Made by a program: the position numbers and the translations under genes. This document shows, one piece after another, positions 37,306 to 45,144 of a stretch of DNA of 45,144 bases. The notes under the pieces are model-generated. The model saw only the letters and a program-made list of their open reading frames with translations, was not told the DNA's origin and did not search any database. The stretch's first letter is position 1; every line of letters starts with the position of its first letter. This stretch comes from Lachnospiraceae bacterium (GTDB lineage Bacteria > Bacillota > Clostridia > Lachnospirales > Lachnospiraceae): contig JAEEIH010000044.1 of NCBI GenBank assembly GCA_016281275.1, positions 1 through 45,144 on the forward strand, in the 5' to 3' direction.

Positions 37306-39792
37306 ATGGGAAAGAACAGCCACAGAAACAAGAAGAAGGTCGCGCAGAAAAAACAGGAACGCATGAACAGCCTTATCGAGGAGAAGGTTGCAGAGCGAAT
37401 GGAAGAAGAAAGCAATCCCTGGAAAGAACTGCGCAAGGAAATGGAGGAACGAAAGAAGAACCCCGCAGAAAAGTCTTCGGAGGCTGATTCATCGCGTTTG
37501 AAAACAAAGAAGATCGAACGAGCCGTTTTACAGGCCGAAAGGAGCAGAGAAGAAACACATAACAGACCGATTGAGTACAAAGAGATTCCCGTGTATGAGG
37601 AGAAACCGCCCGTTCGCCGTTATATGTACGATTCCACACGTACAAGGGACGATGGGGATAACCCGGAAAAAATCGCTAAAACAGCCGCCGCCGAAAAAGA
37701 AAGAGCCGAGATAAATGCCACATTTGAAGGCAGGAATAAGCCTGAAGAAAAAACAAAAAAAGTAAGCCTTTTTTCTGCGCTTGTCAGACTGTTTTCGGGT
37801 TCTCCGAAACCGCAGTATTCCGATGAAGATTCTTCGGGAGCAGGAGAAAAACAGTCTCCCCTCAAAGTAAAGGATGCACACGCCCCGACCGGAACCAAAG
37901 AAAAACAGTCACCAGCTGAAACAAAAGAAGCAAACATCCCGAAAGAAACCGAAGAAAAAAAATCAACTCCACAGACGGGAAATACGGTCACGGACACGGA
38001 CGGAAGCAACCTCGCTGCGGTAACGGAGGAAAAAGCGATTCGGCCGGAAAGAAGACATCTTTCGAAAAGAGTCAAGAGGATTTTGACCGCCGTTGTTTCC
38101 GTGCTTCTGGTTTGCGTCCTCGTGACGGGATTTCTTGCGTTTAAATTCATGGTCAAGTACGGTTCGCTCAAATATCTGTACAATTACCGCAATAAAACAC
38201 AGGGCAGCTTAAAACAGGAATATGATGAATCCGCATCACAGGGCGCGGATGGAGATGTTCCCCATTCGGTTCCGGAAACCGACCCCGAAAAGTTCGGAGT
38301 CAGGGAACAGATAGAATCGAAGGGCAAGATCGTGGAGACGATCAACAGAGATTACAAGATTAAATTCGATACAAAAAACGATCCCGAGTCGAATGCAGGT
38401 TTTTCAACCTTCAGGGGAAACTACAGACGTGACGCGTCGAGCGTTTCCACCGTTTCCGCAGGTGAAAGGACGCTTGTCGATTCCTGGGAGTATAAGACCG
38501 GAAAACTATTAAAGAACAACGGCTCCGATTATTGGTCGGGCAACGGATGGACGGGTCAGCCGCTTCTTGCAAAATGGGAAGACAGCGTGCGCGCGGGCAT
38601 GAATATGTACGAAAGCGCAAAAAACAAGAACGGTCTGGTGGAGATTATATATCCCGGCATGGACGGACAGATCCATTTCCTCGACCTTGAAACGGGAGAA
38701 GAAACGAGACCCGTCATTAACGTCGGAATGACATTTAAGGGTACGGCTTCACTTTATCCGGGCGGAGTGCCCCTTCTTTTCTGCGGATGTGGGGATGCGC
38801 AGACCGGTCCGTTTGGCGAGAACGTTTCGCAGCGTTTCTACATATACAGCTTGATTGACGGAAGCCTGCTTTACGAAGGCGGCATGAATGACAGCTTTGC
38901 TCCGAGACAATGGCATGCCTATGACAGCTCGCCTCTCATAGATCCGGGCAGCGATACGCTCATCTATCCCGGAGAGAACGGTGTCATCTACACAATGAGG
39001 CTCAATACGGAATACAAAAAGGAATATTCTTCCGTAAGCATCAAGCCTTCGCCCATGATCAAGTACACATTTACGATCGAAAATATATACGCTGAGGACA
39101 AAAGGCTCTGGGGAAGCGAGTGCAGCGCGTGCGCATGGAACGGATATATCTTCCTCGGCGATAATGCGGGCATGTTTTATTGCCTTGATGTGAACGCCAT
39201 GAAGATGGTCTGGATCACCGATCTCAAGGAGGATATAAATTCGTCGCCAATCCTTTCGTTTGAAGACGACGGAACATACATATACGTCGGAACCACTCTT
39301 AAGTACGGCTATAACGAGCACAGCATGGGAGAGGCGGCGATCTACAAGCTGAATGCCGTTACCGGCAGAACCGTCTGGAAGAAAGGCTATGAGGTCAATA
39401 CGGTCAAGGGATATGCCGGCGGTGTTCTTTCGACGGGAGTACTCGGCAAAGGAGAGATCGGAGATTATGTGATCTATTCCGTTTCGAAGACTCCGTCTCT
39501 TGAGTCGGGTTATCTGGTCGCGCTCAATAAGAAGACCGGCCACGAGGACTGGAGGATCACGCTCGATATGTACTCGTGGAGCTCGACTATCCTCACGTAT
39601 GACAACAGCGGCATGCCCCTCATTATACAGGGATGCCAGAACGGGGATCTGCTCCTGATCGATGCCAGGGACGGAAAAATATTGAACCGCCTTAATTTCG
39701 GCTCGGCGATCGAGGCAACCCCCGTAATGTACGCCGACAGGCTCGTCATTGCGGTGCGAGGAGAGAAGATCTACGGAGCGCAGCTCAAATAA
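37306..39792 (+). CDS. Membrane-anchored PQQ-like beta-propeller repeat protein with long charged N-terminal region
   Basis: Single TM (RILTAVVSVLLVCVLVTGFLAFKF); repeated propeller blades (GNGWTGQPLLAKWED, GQIHFLDLETGEE, GMFYCLDVNAMKMVWITDL, AAIYKLNAVTGRTVWKKGYE, GYLVALNKKTGHEDWRITLD). Confidence 0.8.
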   Translation: MGKNSHRNKKKVAQKKQERMNSLIEEKVAERMEEESNPWKELRKEMEERKKNPAEKSSEADSSRLKTKKIERAVLQAERSREETHNRPIEYKEIPVYEEKPPVRRYMYDSTRTRDDGDNPEKIAKTAAAEKERAEINATFEGRNKPEEKTKKVSLFSALVRLFSGSPKPQYSDEDSSGAGEKQSPLKVKDAHAPTGTKEKQSPAETKEANIPKETEEKKSTPQTGNTVTDTDGSNLAAVTEEKAIRPERRHLSKRVKRILTAVVSVLLVCVLVTGFLAFKFMVKYGSLKYLYNYRNKTQGSLKQEYDESASQGADGDVPHSVPETDPEKFGVREQIESKGKIVETINRDYKIKFDTKNDPESNAGFSTFRGNYRRDASSVSTVSAGERTLVDSWEYKTGKLLKNNGSDYWSGNGWTGQPLLAKWEDSVRAGMNMYESAKNKNGLVEIIYPGMDGQIHFLDLETGEETRPVINVGMTFKGTASLYPGGVPLLFCGCGDAQTGPFGENVSQRFYIYSLIDGSLLYEGGMNDSFAPRQWHAYDSSPLIDPGSDTLIYPGENGVIYTMRLNTEYKKEYSSVSIKPSPMIKYTFTIENIYAEDKRLWGSECSACAWNGYIFLGDNAGMFYCLDVNAMKMVWITDLKEDINSSPILSFEDDGTYIYVGTTLKYGYNEHSMGEAAIYKLNAVTGRTVWKKGYEVNTVKGYAGGVLSTGVLGKGEIGDYVIYSVSKTPSLESGYLVALNKKTGHEDWRITLDMYSWSSTILTYDNSGMPLIIQGCQNGDLLLIDARDGKILNRLNFGSAIEATPVMYADRLVIAVRGEKIYGAQLK

Positions 39793-39806
39793 AAGGGGAA
39801 AAAGAG

Positions 39807-40742
39807 ATGAAGTGGTACAAATTCGGAGCCGTCGCGTTAACGGTCATACTGATGATCTTCAGCGCGACCCTTTGGAAAACGAAAGACGAGCATAAGGAGC
39901 TTGCGGTTGTGACCACCGCCGACGATCTCGCAGGAAAAAGGATCGGAGGCGTGCGGTCTTTCCTTGAACCGGAGGCGTCGGCTGTTTATTTCCAAAGCCT
40001 TATCGGACGCGAGATTTCTGCCTACAGGGAATATGATTCCTTTGATGAAGCCGTTGCCGGCTTAAAAAACGGAGATGTTGATGCTGTTTGGGCATGTGAT
40101 GTGACGGCCGAATACGCGGTAAAAAAATACGGCGGGCTTGACATACTTGACAATAGTGATATGGCGGCCACCGCGAGACTTGCGCAACCGAGGTTCTCTT
40201 TTGCGTTCGCGATGCGAAGGGATAATGATAAGAACGTAAAAAAGGAACAGCAGAGATTTAATGATGCGATAAACAAACTCAGAAGTGACGGAACCGTCTC
40301 GAGCCTGTATAATGATTATATCAAAAACGGTGCCGCGGTAACGCAGTTTTACGAGGAGGATATGTGGAGCAGAACGGATCGCTTCAGGGATCTGCATGAG
40401 ATGTCGGGTTCGATCGATGTCGGAATCACAGGAGCGGCTCCTCCGGTGGAGATAATAGACGAGAGCGGAAGACCTTGCGGATTCTGTGTGGCCTTTCTTG
40501 ATGAACTTGCCTGCGAGCTTTGTACCGATATAAACATCAGGATTCTCGATACCGAAACGGCTTATTCCGAGCTTATGGCAGGAAAGGTGGATTACCTTTT
40601 TGCGAGTGCCGCCTCGGACAATACCACTCAGGAGGAAAAGAAATATCTGACCTCCGACGGGTATATGGTCATGAATAATTACAGATTTCTTGTGAGGAGC
40701 ACGCAGGAGCCTTCACAGGAAGAAAACGAATTAACCGATTAA
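39807..40742 (+). CDS. Substrate-binding-protein-like (SBP_bac_3 type) protein
   Basis: DDLAGKRIGGVRSFLEPEA...FDEAVAGLKNGDVDAVWACDV...; second half GSIDVGITGAAPPVEIIDESGRPCGFCVAFLDELA. Confidence 0.75.
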   Translation: MKWYKFGAVALTVILMIFSATLWKTKDEHKELAVVTTADDLAGKRIGGVRSFLEPEASAVYFQSLIGREISAYREYDSFDEAVAGLKNGDVDAVWACDVTAEYAVKKYGGLDILDNSDMAATARLAQPRFSFAFAMRRDNDKNVKKEQQRFNDAINKLRSDGTVSSLYNDYIKNGAAVTQFYEEDMWSRTDRFRDLHEMSGSIDVGITGAAPPVEIIDESGRPCGFCVAFLDELACELCTDINIRILDTETAYSELMAGKVDYLFASAASDNTTQEEKKYLTSDGYMVMNNYRFLVRSTQEPSQEENELTD

Positions 40743-40791
40743 GGGATGTTTACCGACATTAAAAAGCAAAAATGCTGACAGGAGTAGAAAC

Positions 40792-41484
40792 ATGGGTCTT
40801 ACGGATGCCGTTTATTCAAACCTCATTTCGGGGGGAGCGTATTTCAGGATAATAAAAGCACTCGCGGTCACTGTGATGATCACGGTTGCAGCCTGGATCA
40901 TCGCCATGATCATAGGGATGATCTTAAGCTACATGACTTGTTATGAAAAAAAGGTGGTATCGGGTGTCGGACGTGCTTTCTGTTTTATTTTCAGAAGTGT
41001 TCCCGTTGTGCTGATAATCTGGCTCCTCTACTACAGTAAAGTCTTTGGCGGCAGTCTTTCGGCGATAGTTGCCTCGGCACTCGGGATCGGACTTTACGGA
41101 GCGGGCAGTTATTCGGAAATTTTGTCGAGAAGCGCAAAACGCGAGATGGCAGGATTCTCCGATAATATAAAAAGCAGCCTGCAGAAATCACATTTTACCG
41201 CGGTAATACCTGAAGCGGTGGAGAATTCCCTCTTTGAGATAAAGAGGCTGACGATCCTCATGCTTCAGTTTTCGTCTCTTGCCGGTTATATCGGTGCGGG
41301 TGAGCTTGTAAATGTTATGACCACGATCGGTCACAGGAATATGTACCCTCTTTTTTCAATCTTTTTCTGTATGATGCTTTACCTGATCGCGGCAGCGATC
41401 ATAGAGGCGATCTTCAACAAGATCATTGCGCGCGTCGCGGTGAGGAGAGCCAAAGAGGACGAAGAAGGACACGATGTGGTATAA
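40792..41484 (+). CDS. Amino-acid-type ABC transporter permease
   Basis: RIIKALAVTVMITVAAWIIAMIIGMILSYMTCYE...FRSVPVVLIIWLLYY...GLYGAGSYSEILS. Confidence 0.82.
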   Translation: MGLTDAVYSNLISGGAYFRIIKALAVTVMITVAAWIIAMIIGMILSYMTCYEKKVVSGVGRAFCFIFRSVPVVLIIWLLYYSKVFGGSLSAIVASALGIGLYGAGSYSEILSRSAKREMAGFSDNIKSSLQKSHFTAVIPEAVENSLFEIKRLTILMLQFSSLAGYIGAGELVNVMTTIGHRNMYPLFSIFFCMMLYLIAAAIIEAIFNKIIARVAVRRAKEDEEGHDVV

Positions 41485-41519
41485 TAGGATTCATAAAAAC
41501 ATTCAGAGGAGGCATCATC

Positions 41520-42044
41520 ATGAATAATGACAGTAAAAAATCTGAAGGAAAAGAGATGCAGCTTCCGGCACGCGCTCGCGGAACAAGCCCCGCAAATATC
41601 AAAGGAACTGCGCCTTCGGTTGACAGACTCAGTGATCTCGTTTGCAGGGAGCTTATCAAAAAAGCGATGGAAATGTTAAAATATTCCTATTCGCCCTATT
41701 CGAATTTCAGGGTCGGCGCGGCTCTCATGACAAAAAAACAGACAGTCTACACAGGCTGTAATATCGAAAATGTTGCATTCGGACCATCGAACTGCGCTGA
41801 AAGAACCGCGTTTTTCAAAGCGGTGAGCGAGGGAGAAAGAGATTTTGAGGCTATTGCGATTGTTGGGGGAAAAGAGGGAATGATCACCGATTATTGCCCT
41901 CCGTGCGGTGTTTGCAGACAGGTAATGGCAGAATTTTGCGATCCCGACGCTTTCTTCGTCATACTTGCGAAAAGTGAGGATGATTACTGGATTTATTCTC
42001 TCCGCGAGCTCTTCCCGATGGGATTTACCCCGGAGAAATTGTAG
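41520..42044 (+). CDS. cdd: Cytidine deaminase with N-terminal extension
   Basis: YSPYSNFRVGAALMTK, GCNIENVAFGPSNCAERTAFFKAVSEG, PPCGVCRQVMAEF; aggaggc upstream of ATG 41520. Confidence 0.9.
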   Translation: MNNDSKKSEGKEMQLPARARGTSPANIKGTAPSVDRLSDLVCRELIKKAMEMLKYSYSPYSNFRVGAALMTKKQTVYTGCNIENVAFGPSNCAERTAFFKAVSEGERDFEAIAIVGGKEGMITDYCPPCGVCRQVMAEFCDPDAFFVILAKSEDDYWIYSLRELFPMGFTPEKL

Positions 42045-42059
42045 GCGTTCCGTCTTATG

Positions 42060-42088
42060 TTTACAAATAATTTAAAAAGTCGTAAAAT
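42060..42088 (+). promoter_or_regulatory. Candidate promoter for the VTC-domain/DUF4956 genes
   Basis: TTTACA (42060-42065), 17 bp, TAAAAT (42083-42088). Confidence 0.55.
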
Positions 42089-42111
42089 GTACCTCACATT
42101 TGAGAGGTACA
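42088..42111. promoter_or_regulatory. 8-bp dyad at the predicted transcription start
   Basis: TGTACCTC (42088-42095) / GAGGTACA (42104-42111). Confidence 0.5.
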
Positions 42112-42241
42112 ATCGCTTAGGCTTTATCCGGGAAGCACGGTACGACGGACTGCCTTTTGCGGTCGCCATACGTGAGCCTTGACCGGATTAGGTTCGTAAG
42201 GTTTTATTCGGAAAGACATAAAAAAAGGAGGCAGATCGGTC

Positions 42242-43042
42242 ATGAGCGAGACGGTATTCAAACGATATGAAAAGAAATACCTTCTTACATCCGAACAGGA
42301 ACGTGAATTCCTGCGTCTTATCGAAGACAGGATGATGATCGACCGCTACGGTCTCCATACCATCTGCAATATCTATTTTGATACACCCGATTTTGATCTT
42401 ATCAGACACTCTGTCGAAAAGCCGATTTATAAGGAAAAGCTCAGACTGCGTTCATACGGCGTTCCCGAATCGGGTGATTCGAAAGTGTATGTCGAGCTCA
42501 AGAAAAAATTCAAGGGTATCGTGTATAAGCGTCGTGTGGGACTGAAGCTGAGTGAGGCTGAGGCGTACCTTTACGACGGAGTGCATCCCGCGAAAGACAA
42601 TCAGATAATGCGTGAAATAGACTGGTTCCTCAAGATGAATCCGGTGGAACCCCGGGTTTACCTCGCTTATGACAGACGTGCGTTTTTCGGGATAGAGGAC
42701 GAATCCATCAGACTCACCCTTGACAAGAACATCAGGTGCAGGCGTAAAAAACTCAGGCTCGGCGAGGGCGCTGTCGGAGAACAGCTCCTTGACGAGGACA
42801 TGACGCTCATGGAGATCAAACTTCCCGAATATATGCCGACATGGATGGCTTACATCCTTTCGGAGCTCGGAGTGGCGCCTGTTTCCATTTCAAAATACGG
42901 AACATATTATTGCGAGCACCCGGATATGTATATGAGCGTCATTGAAAACCATCTTCCGCTTCTCGGGTCTGCCGGCAGCGTTGTGGATCTCGGAAATGCA
43001 AGGCTCAGGAAGAAGGCTTCAAAAGATAAAACACCCAGATAA
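42242..43042 (+). CDS. VTC-domain (polyphosphate polymerase-like) protein
   Basis: FKRYEKKYLLTSEQEREFLRLIEDRMMIDRYGLHTICNIYFDTPDFDLIRHSVEKPIYKEKLRLRSYG...KVYVELKKKFKGIVYKRRV. Confidence 0.88.
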   Translation: MSETVFKRYEKKYLLTSEQEREFLRLIEDRMMIDRYGLHTICNIYFDTPDFDLIRHSVEKPIYKEKLRLRSYGVPESGDSKVYVELKKKFKGIVYKRRVGLKLSEAEAYLYDGVHPAKDNQIMREIDWFLKMNPVEPRVYLAYDRRAFFGIEDESIRLTLDKNIRCRRKKLRLGEGAVGEQLLDEDMTLMEIKLPEYMPTWMAYILSELGVAPVSISKYGTYYCEHPDMYMSVIENHLPLLGSAGSVVDLGNARLRKKASKDKTPR

Positions 43043-43072
43043 AAAACTTCTTATCAACAGGAGACAATCTTT

Positions 43073-43744
43073 ATGTTTGAAAGTATTCTTGCATCGACTT
43101 CTTCGGTTGCGGCGGGAGAATTTGTGATCTGCACATGCATCTCGCTCGGACTCGGAATCATCATCGCGTTCATTCATTCCTTTAAAAACGAGTATTCAAA
43201 GAACATGCTTCTTGCACTCCTTGTGCTTCCGGCCATCATTCAGACCGTGATCATGCTTGTGAACGGCAATGTTGGAACGGGAGTCGCCGTAATGGGAGCT
43301 TTTTCGCTTGTACGCTTCAGGTCGACTCCGGGAAATGCGCGTGAGATCACCAGTATCTTTCTTTCGACCGTGACGGGTCTCGCCATGGCCATGGGATATG
43401 TCGGCGTTGCGGCTCTGCTCATCCTTGTTGTCGGAGCATCGACGATCGCGGTAAGCCTCATGGGACTTGCCATGCCCGCAAGGGGAACAAGGGTCCTCAA
43501 AATTCTTATTCCCGAGAACCTTGATTATACAACAATATTTGACGATCTTCTTGAAAAATACACGGCAAAAGCAGACCTTGACAGAGTTAAATCCACAAAT
43601 ATGGGCAGTCTCTTCGAGCTTCAGTACAATGTCGTGCTTCGAGCAGGCGCCAATGAAAAGGAATTCCTTGACGAGCTCCGCGTCAGAAACGGTAATTTAA
43701 GCATCTCTCTCGGAAGACCGGTTGTGAACAGGGAAGAACTCTGA
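43073..43744 (+). CDS. DUF4956 family membrane protein
   Basis: GNVGTGVAVMGAFSLVRFRSTPGNAREITSIFLSTVTGLAMAMGYVGVA; adjacent to the VTC-domain gene. Confidence 0.88.
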   Translation: MFESILASTSSVAAGEFVICTCISLGLGIIIAFIHSFKNEYSKNMLLALLVLPAIIQTVIMLVNGNVGTGVAVMGAFSLVRFRSTPGNAREITSIFLSTVTGLAMAMGYVGVAALLILVVGASTIAVSLMGLAMPARGTRVLKILIPENLDYTTIFDDLLEKYTAKADLDRVKSTNMGSLFELQYNVVLRAGANEKEFLDELRVRNGNLSISLGRPVVNREEL

Positions 43745-43768
43745 TCATTTGCTAAAATACATGATTGA

Positions 43769-43809
43769 ATCATCAAAATCGAAGATATATTTGATCATTT
43801 TTTGATGAT
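43769..43809. terminator. Possible terminator hairpin after the DUF4956 gene
   Basis: ATCATCAAAA (43769-43778) / TTTTGATGAT (43800-43809). Confidence 0.45.
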
Positions 43810-43842
43810 GCCGCCACTTGTATTTATCAAATACGTGTAATA

Positions 43843-43876
43843 AAATGAGAACATCTTTCATGCGACGTTCTCATTT
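43843..43876. terminator. Hairpin upstream of the BMP lipoprotein gene (terminator or leader structure)
   Basis: AAATGAGAAC (43843-43852) / GTTCTCATTT (43867-43876), perfect 10-bp stem followed by atta. Confidence 0.5.
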
Positions 43877-43938
43877 ATTATAACGTTCCGTGCTTTATGA
43901 AAACGGTCGGAGCGATAGATTCCTCAGAGGAGGGAAAA

Positions 43939-45141
43939 ATGAAAAAAATTGTTGCATTTTTTCTTGTGCTTGCGCTTGTGTTTGGCATGACCTCGTGCAG
44001 CGGCTCGTCGGGCAACAAGATCGGCATCATTCTTATCGGTGATGAGAACGAGGGTTATTCACTCTCGCATATCGAGGGTATCAAGAAGGTTGCCAAAGAG
44101 CGTAATATTGAAGGTAATCTTGTTTGGTGCTATAACGTTCCTCAGGAAGAGGAGTGCTACGACAAGTGCATTTCCTGCATTGAGCAAGGTTGTAAGCTTA
44201 TCATCACCAATTCCTACGGTCATCAGTACTATGCAGAGCAGGCTGCAAAAGAGCATCCCGAAGTCAAATTCGTCTGCATGACAGGTGACACCGCCAAGAG
44301 TTCGGGACTTCCCAATCTTTCAAACGCATTTAACCGGATCTTCCAGAGCCGTTACGTATCGGGTGTGGTTGCAGGCATGAAGATTAAGGAGCTTGTTGAA
44401 AATAACAAGCTTTCGGATAATAATTTTACTGCGGAGGGCAAGGTTAAGACCGGTTATGTCGGAGCATTTCCTTTCGCAGAGGTTGTTTCGGGTTACACAT
44501 CATTTTTCCTCGGAATGCAGTCCGTTTATTCCGACGTCATTATGGACGTTTCTTTCACATATTCATGGAGCGACCTCCTTGCCGAGAAAACTACGGCAGA
44601 AATGCTCATAGCAAACGGCGCGGTTGTCATCGGACAGCACGCCGATACGGTAGGTGCTCCTCAGGCTTGTGAAGCCGCAAATGTTGCGGGAATGCCCGTG
44701 TATTCCGTAGGATACAACATTGATATGCTTTCTGCGGCTCCTCATGCAGCCCTTACATCGGCCACAAACGACTGGTCGGTATATTACGACCACTGCTTTG
44801 ATCAGTTCTTAAAGGGCGAGAGGATCGATGTTGACTGGTCGGAAGGATATGAGTCCGGCGCGGTCAAAATCACACAGCTCGGACCCGAGTGTGCTCCCGG
44901 CACGGCCGAGGAGGTAGCAAAGGCGGAAGAAGCGATCAAGAACGGAACTCTTCATGTGTTTGATACAAACAAATTTACGGTTAACGGTGAAAAGGTTACG
45001 GAGATCTTCCGCATCGACACGGACGGTGACTATGTGCCCGATTCCGTAAACGGCATCGTCAACGGTTATTTCGATGAGTCCGAGTACACTTCGGCTCCCA
45101 CGTTTCTTTGCGATATTGACGGAATCACAAAACTTAACTGA
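43939..45141 (+). CDS. BMP family (Med/PnrA-like) substrate-binding lipoprotein
   Basis: Lipobox-type signal MKKIVAFFLVLALVFGMTSC; IGIILIGDENEGYSLSHIEGIKKVAKE; LIITNSYGHQYYAEQAAKEHPEVKFVCMTG. ATG 43939 follows gaggaggg. Confidence 0.88.
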   Translation: MKKIVAFFLVLALVFGMTSCSGSSGNKIGIILIGDENEGYSLSHIEGIKKVAKERNIEGNLVWCYNVPQEEECYDKCISCIEQGCKLIITNSYGHQYYAEQAAKEHPEVKFVCMTGDTAKSSGLPNLSNAFNRIFQSRYVSGVVAGMKIKELVENNKLSDNNFTAEGKVKTGYVGAFPFAEVVSGYTSFFLGMQSVYSDVIMDVSFTYSWSDLLAEKTTAEMLIANGAVVIGQHADTVGAPQACEAANVAGMPVYSVGYNIDMLSAAPHAALTSATNDWSVYYDHCFDQFLKGERIDVDWSEGYESGAVKITQLGPECAPGTAEEVAKAEEAIKNGTLHVFDTNKFTVNGEKVTEIFRIDTDGDYVPDSVNGIVNGYFDESEYTSAPTFLCDIDGITKLN

Positions 45142-45144
45142 TGA

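Overview
The window looks like a low/mid-GC Clostridia chromosome segment, probably Lachnospiraceae (inferred from gene content). Nearly all genes are on the + strand. The left edge (1-3647) is the end of an accessory module: a disordered, repeat-rich protein truncated by the window, then an AAA+ ATPase resembling the ATPases of extracellular contractile injection systems (Afp15-like). An unusual hairpin-rich intergenic island (about 3785-4023) separates this module from housekeeping genes. The genes that follow are metF, metH, feoA-feoA-feoB, tig-clpP-clpX-engB, rho, a DUF4364 gene, rpmE-DUF1385-prmC-prfA, a SpoU-type rRNA methyltransferase, an ABC ATPase plus GldF/GldG-like fusion, an SH3/glucosaminidase surface protein, a cohesin-like/cadherin-like surface protein, mcsA-mcsB-clpC, a small conserved gene, radA, a PQQ-like beta-propeller protein with a periplasmic-binding-like protein and permease, cdd, a VTC-domain/DUF4956 pair, and a BMP-family lipoprotein. 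The strongest second-look signals are: (1) two tandem 46-nt units before metF whose hairpins show a compensatory base-pair change; (2) the injection-system-like ATPase at the left edge; (3) an McsB homologue that appears to lack the canonical guanidino-kinase catalytic residues, in an operon without ctsR; (4) a paired 16-bp operator on the feo promoter; (5) structured leaders before the VTC-domain gene, radA and tig; (6) several in-frame tandem-repeat disordered regions. No tRNA, rRNA, CRISPR array or transposase was recognised. All calls are from reading the sequence only; no searches or folding programs were run.
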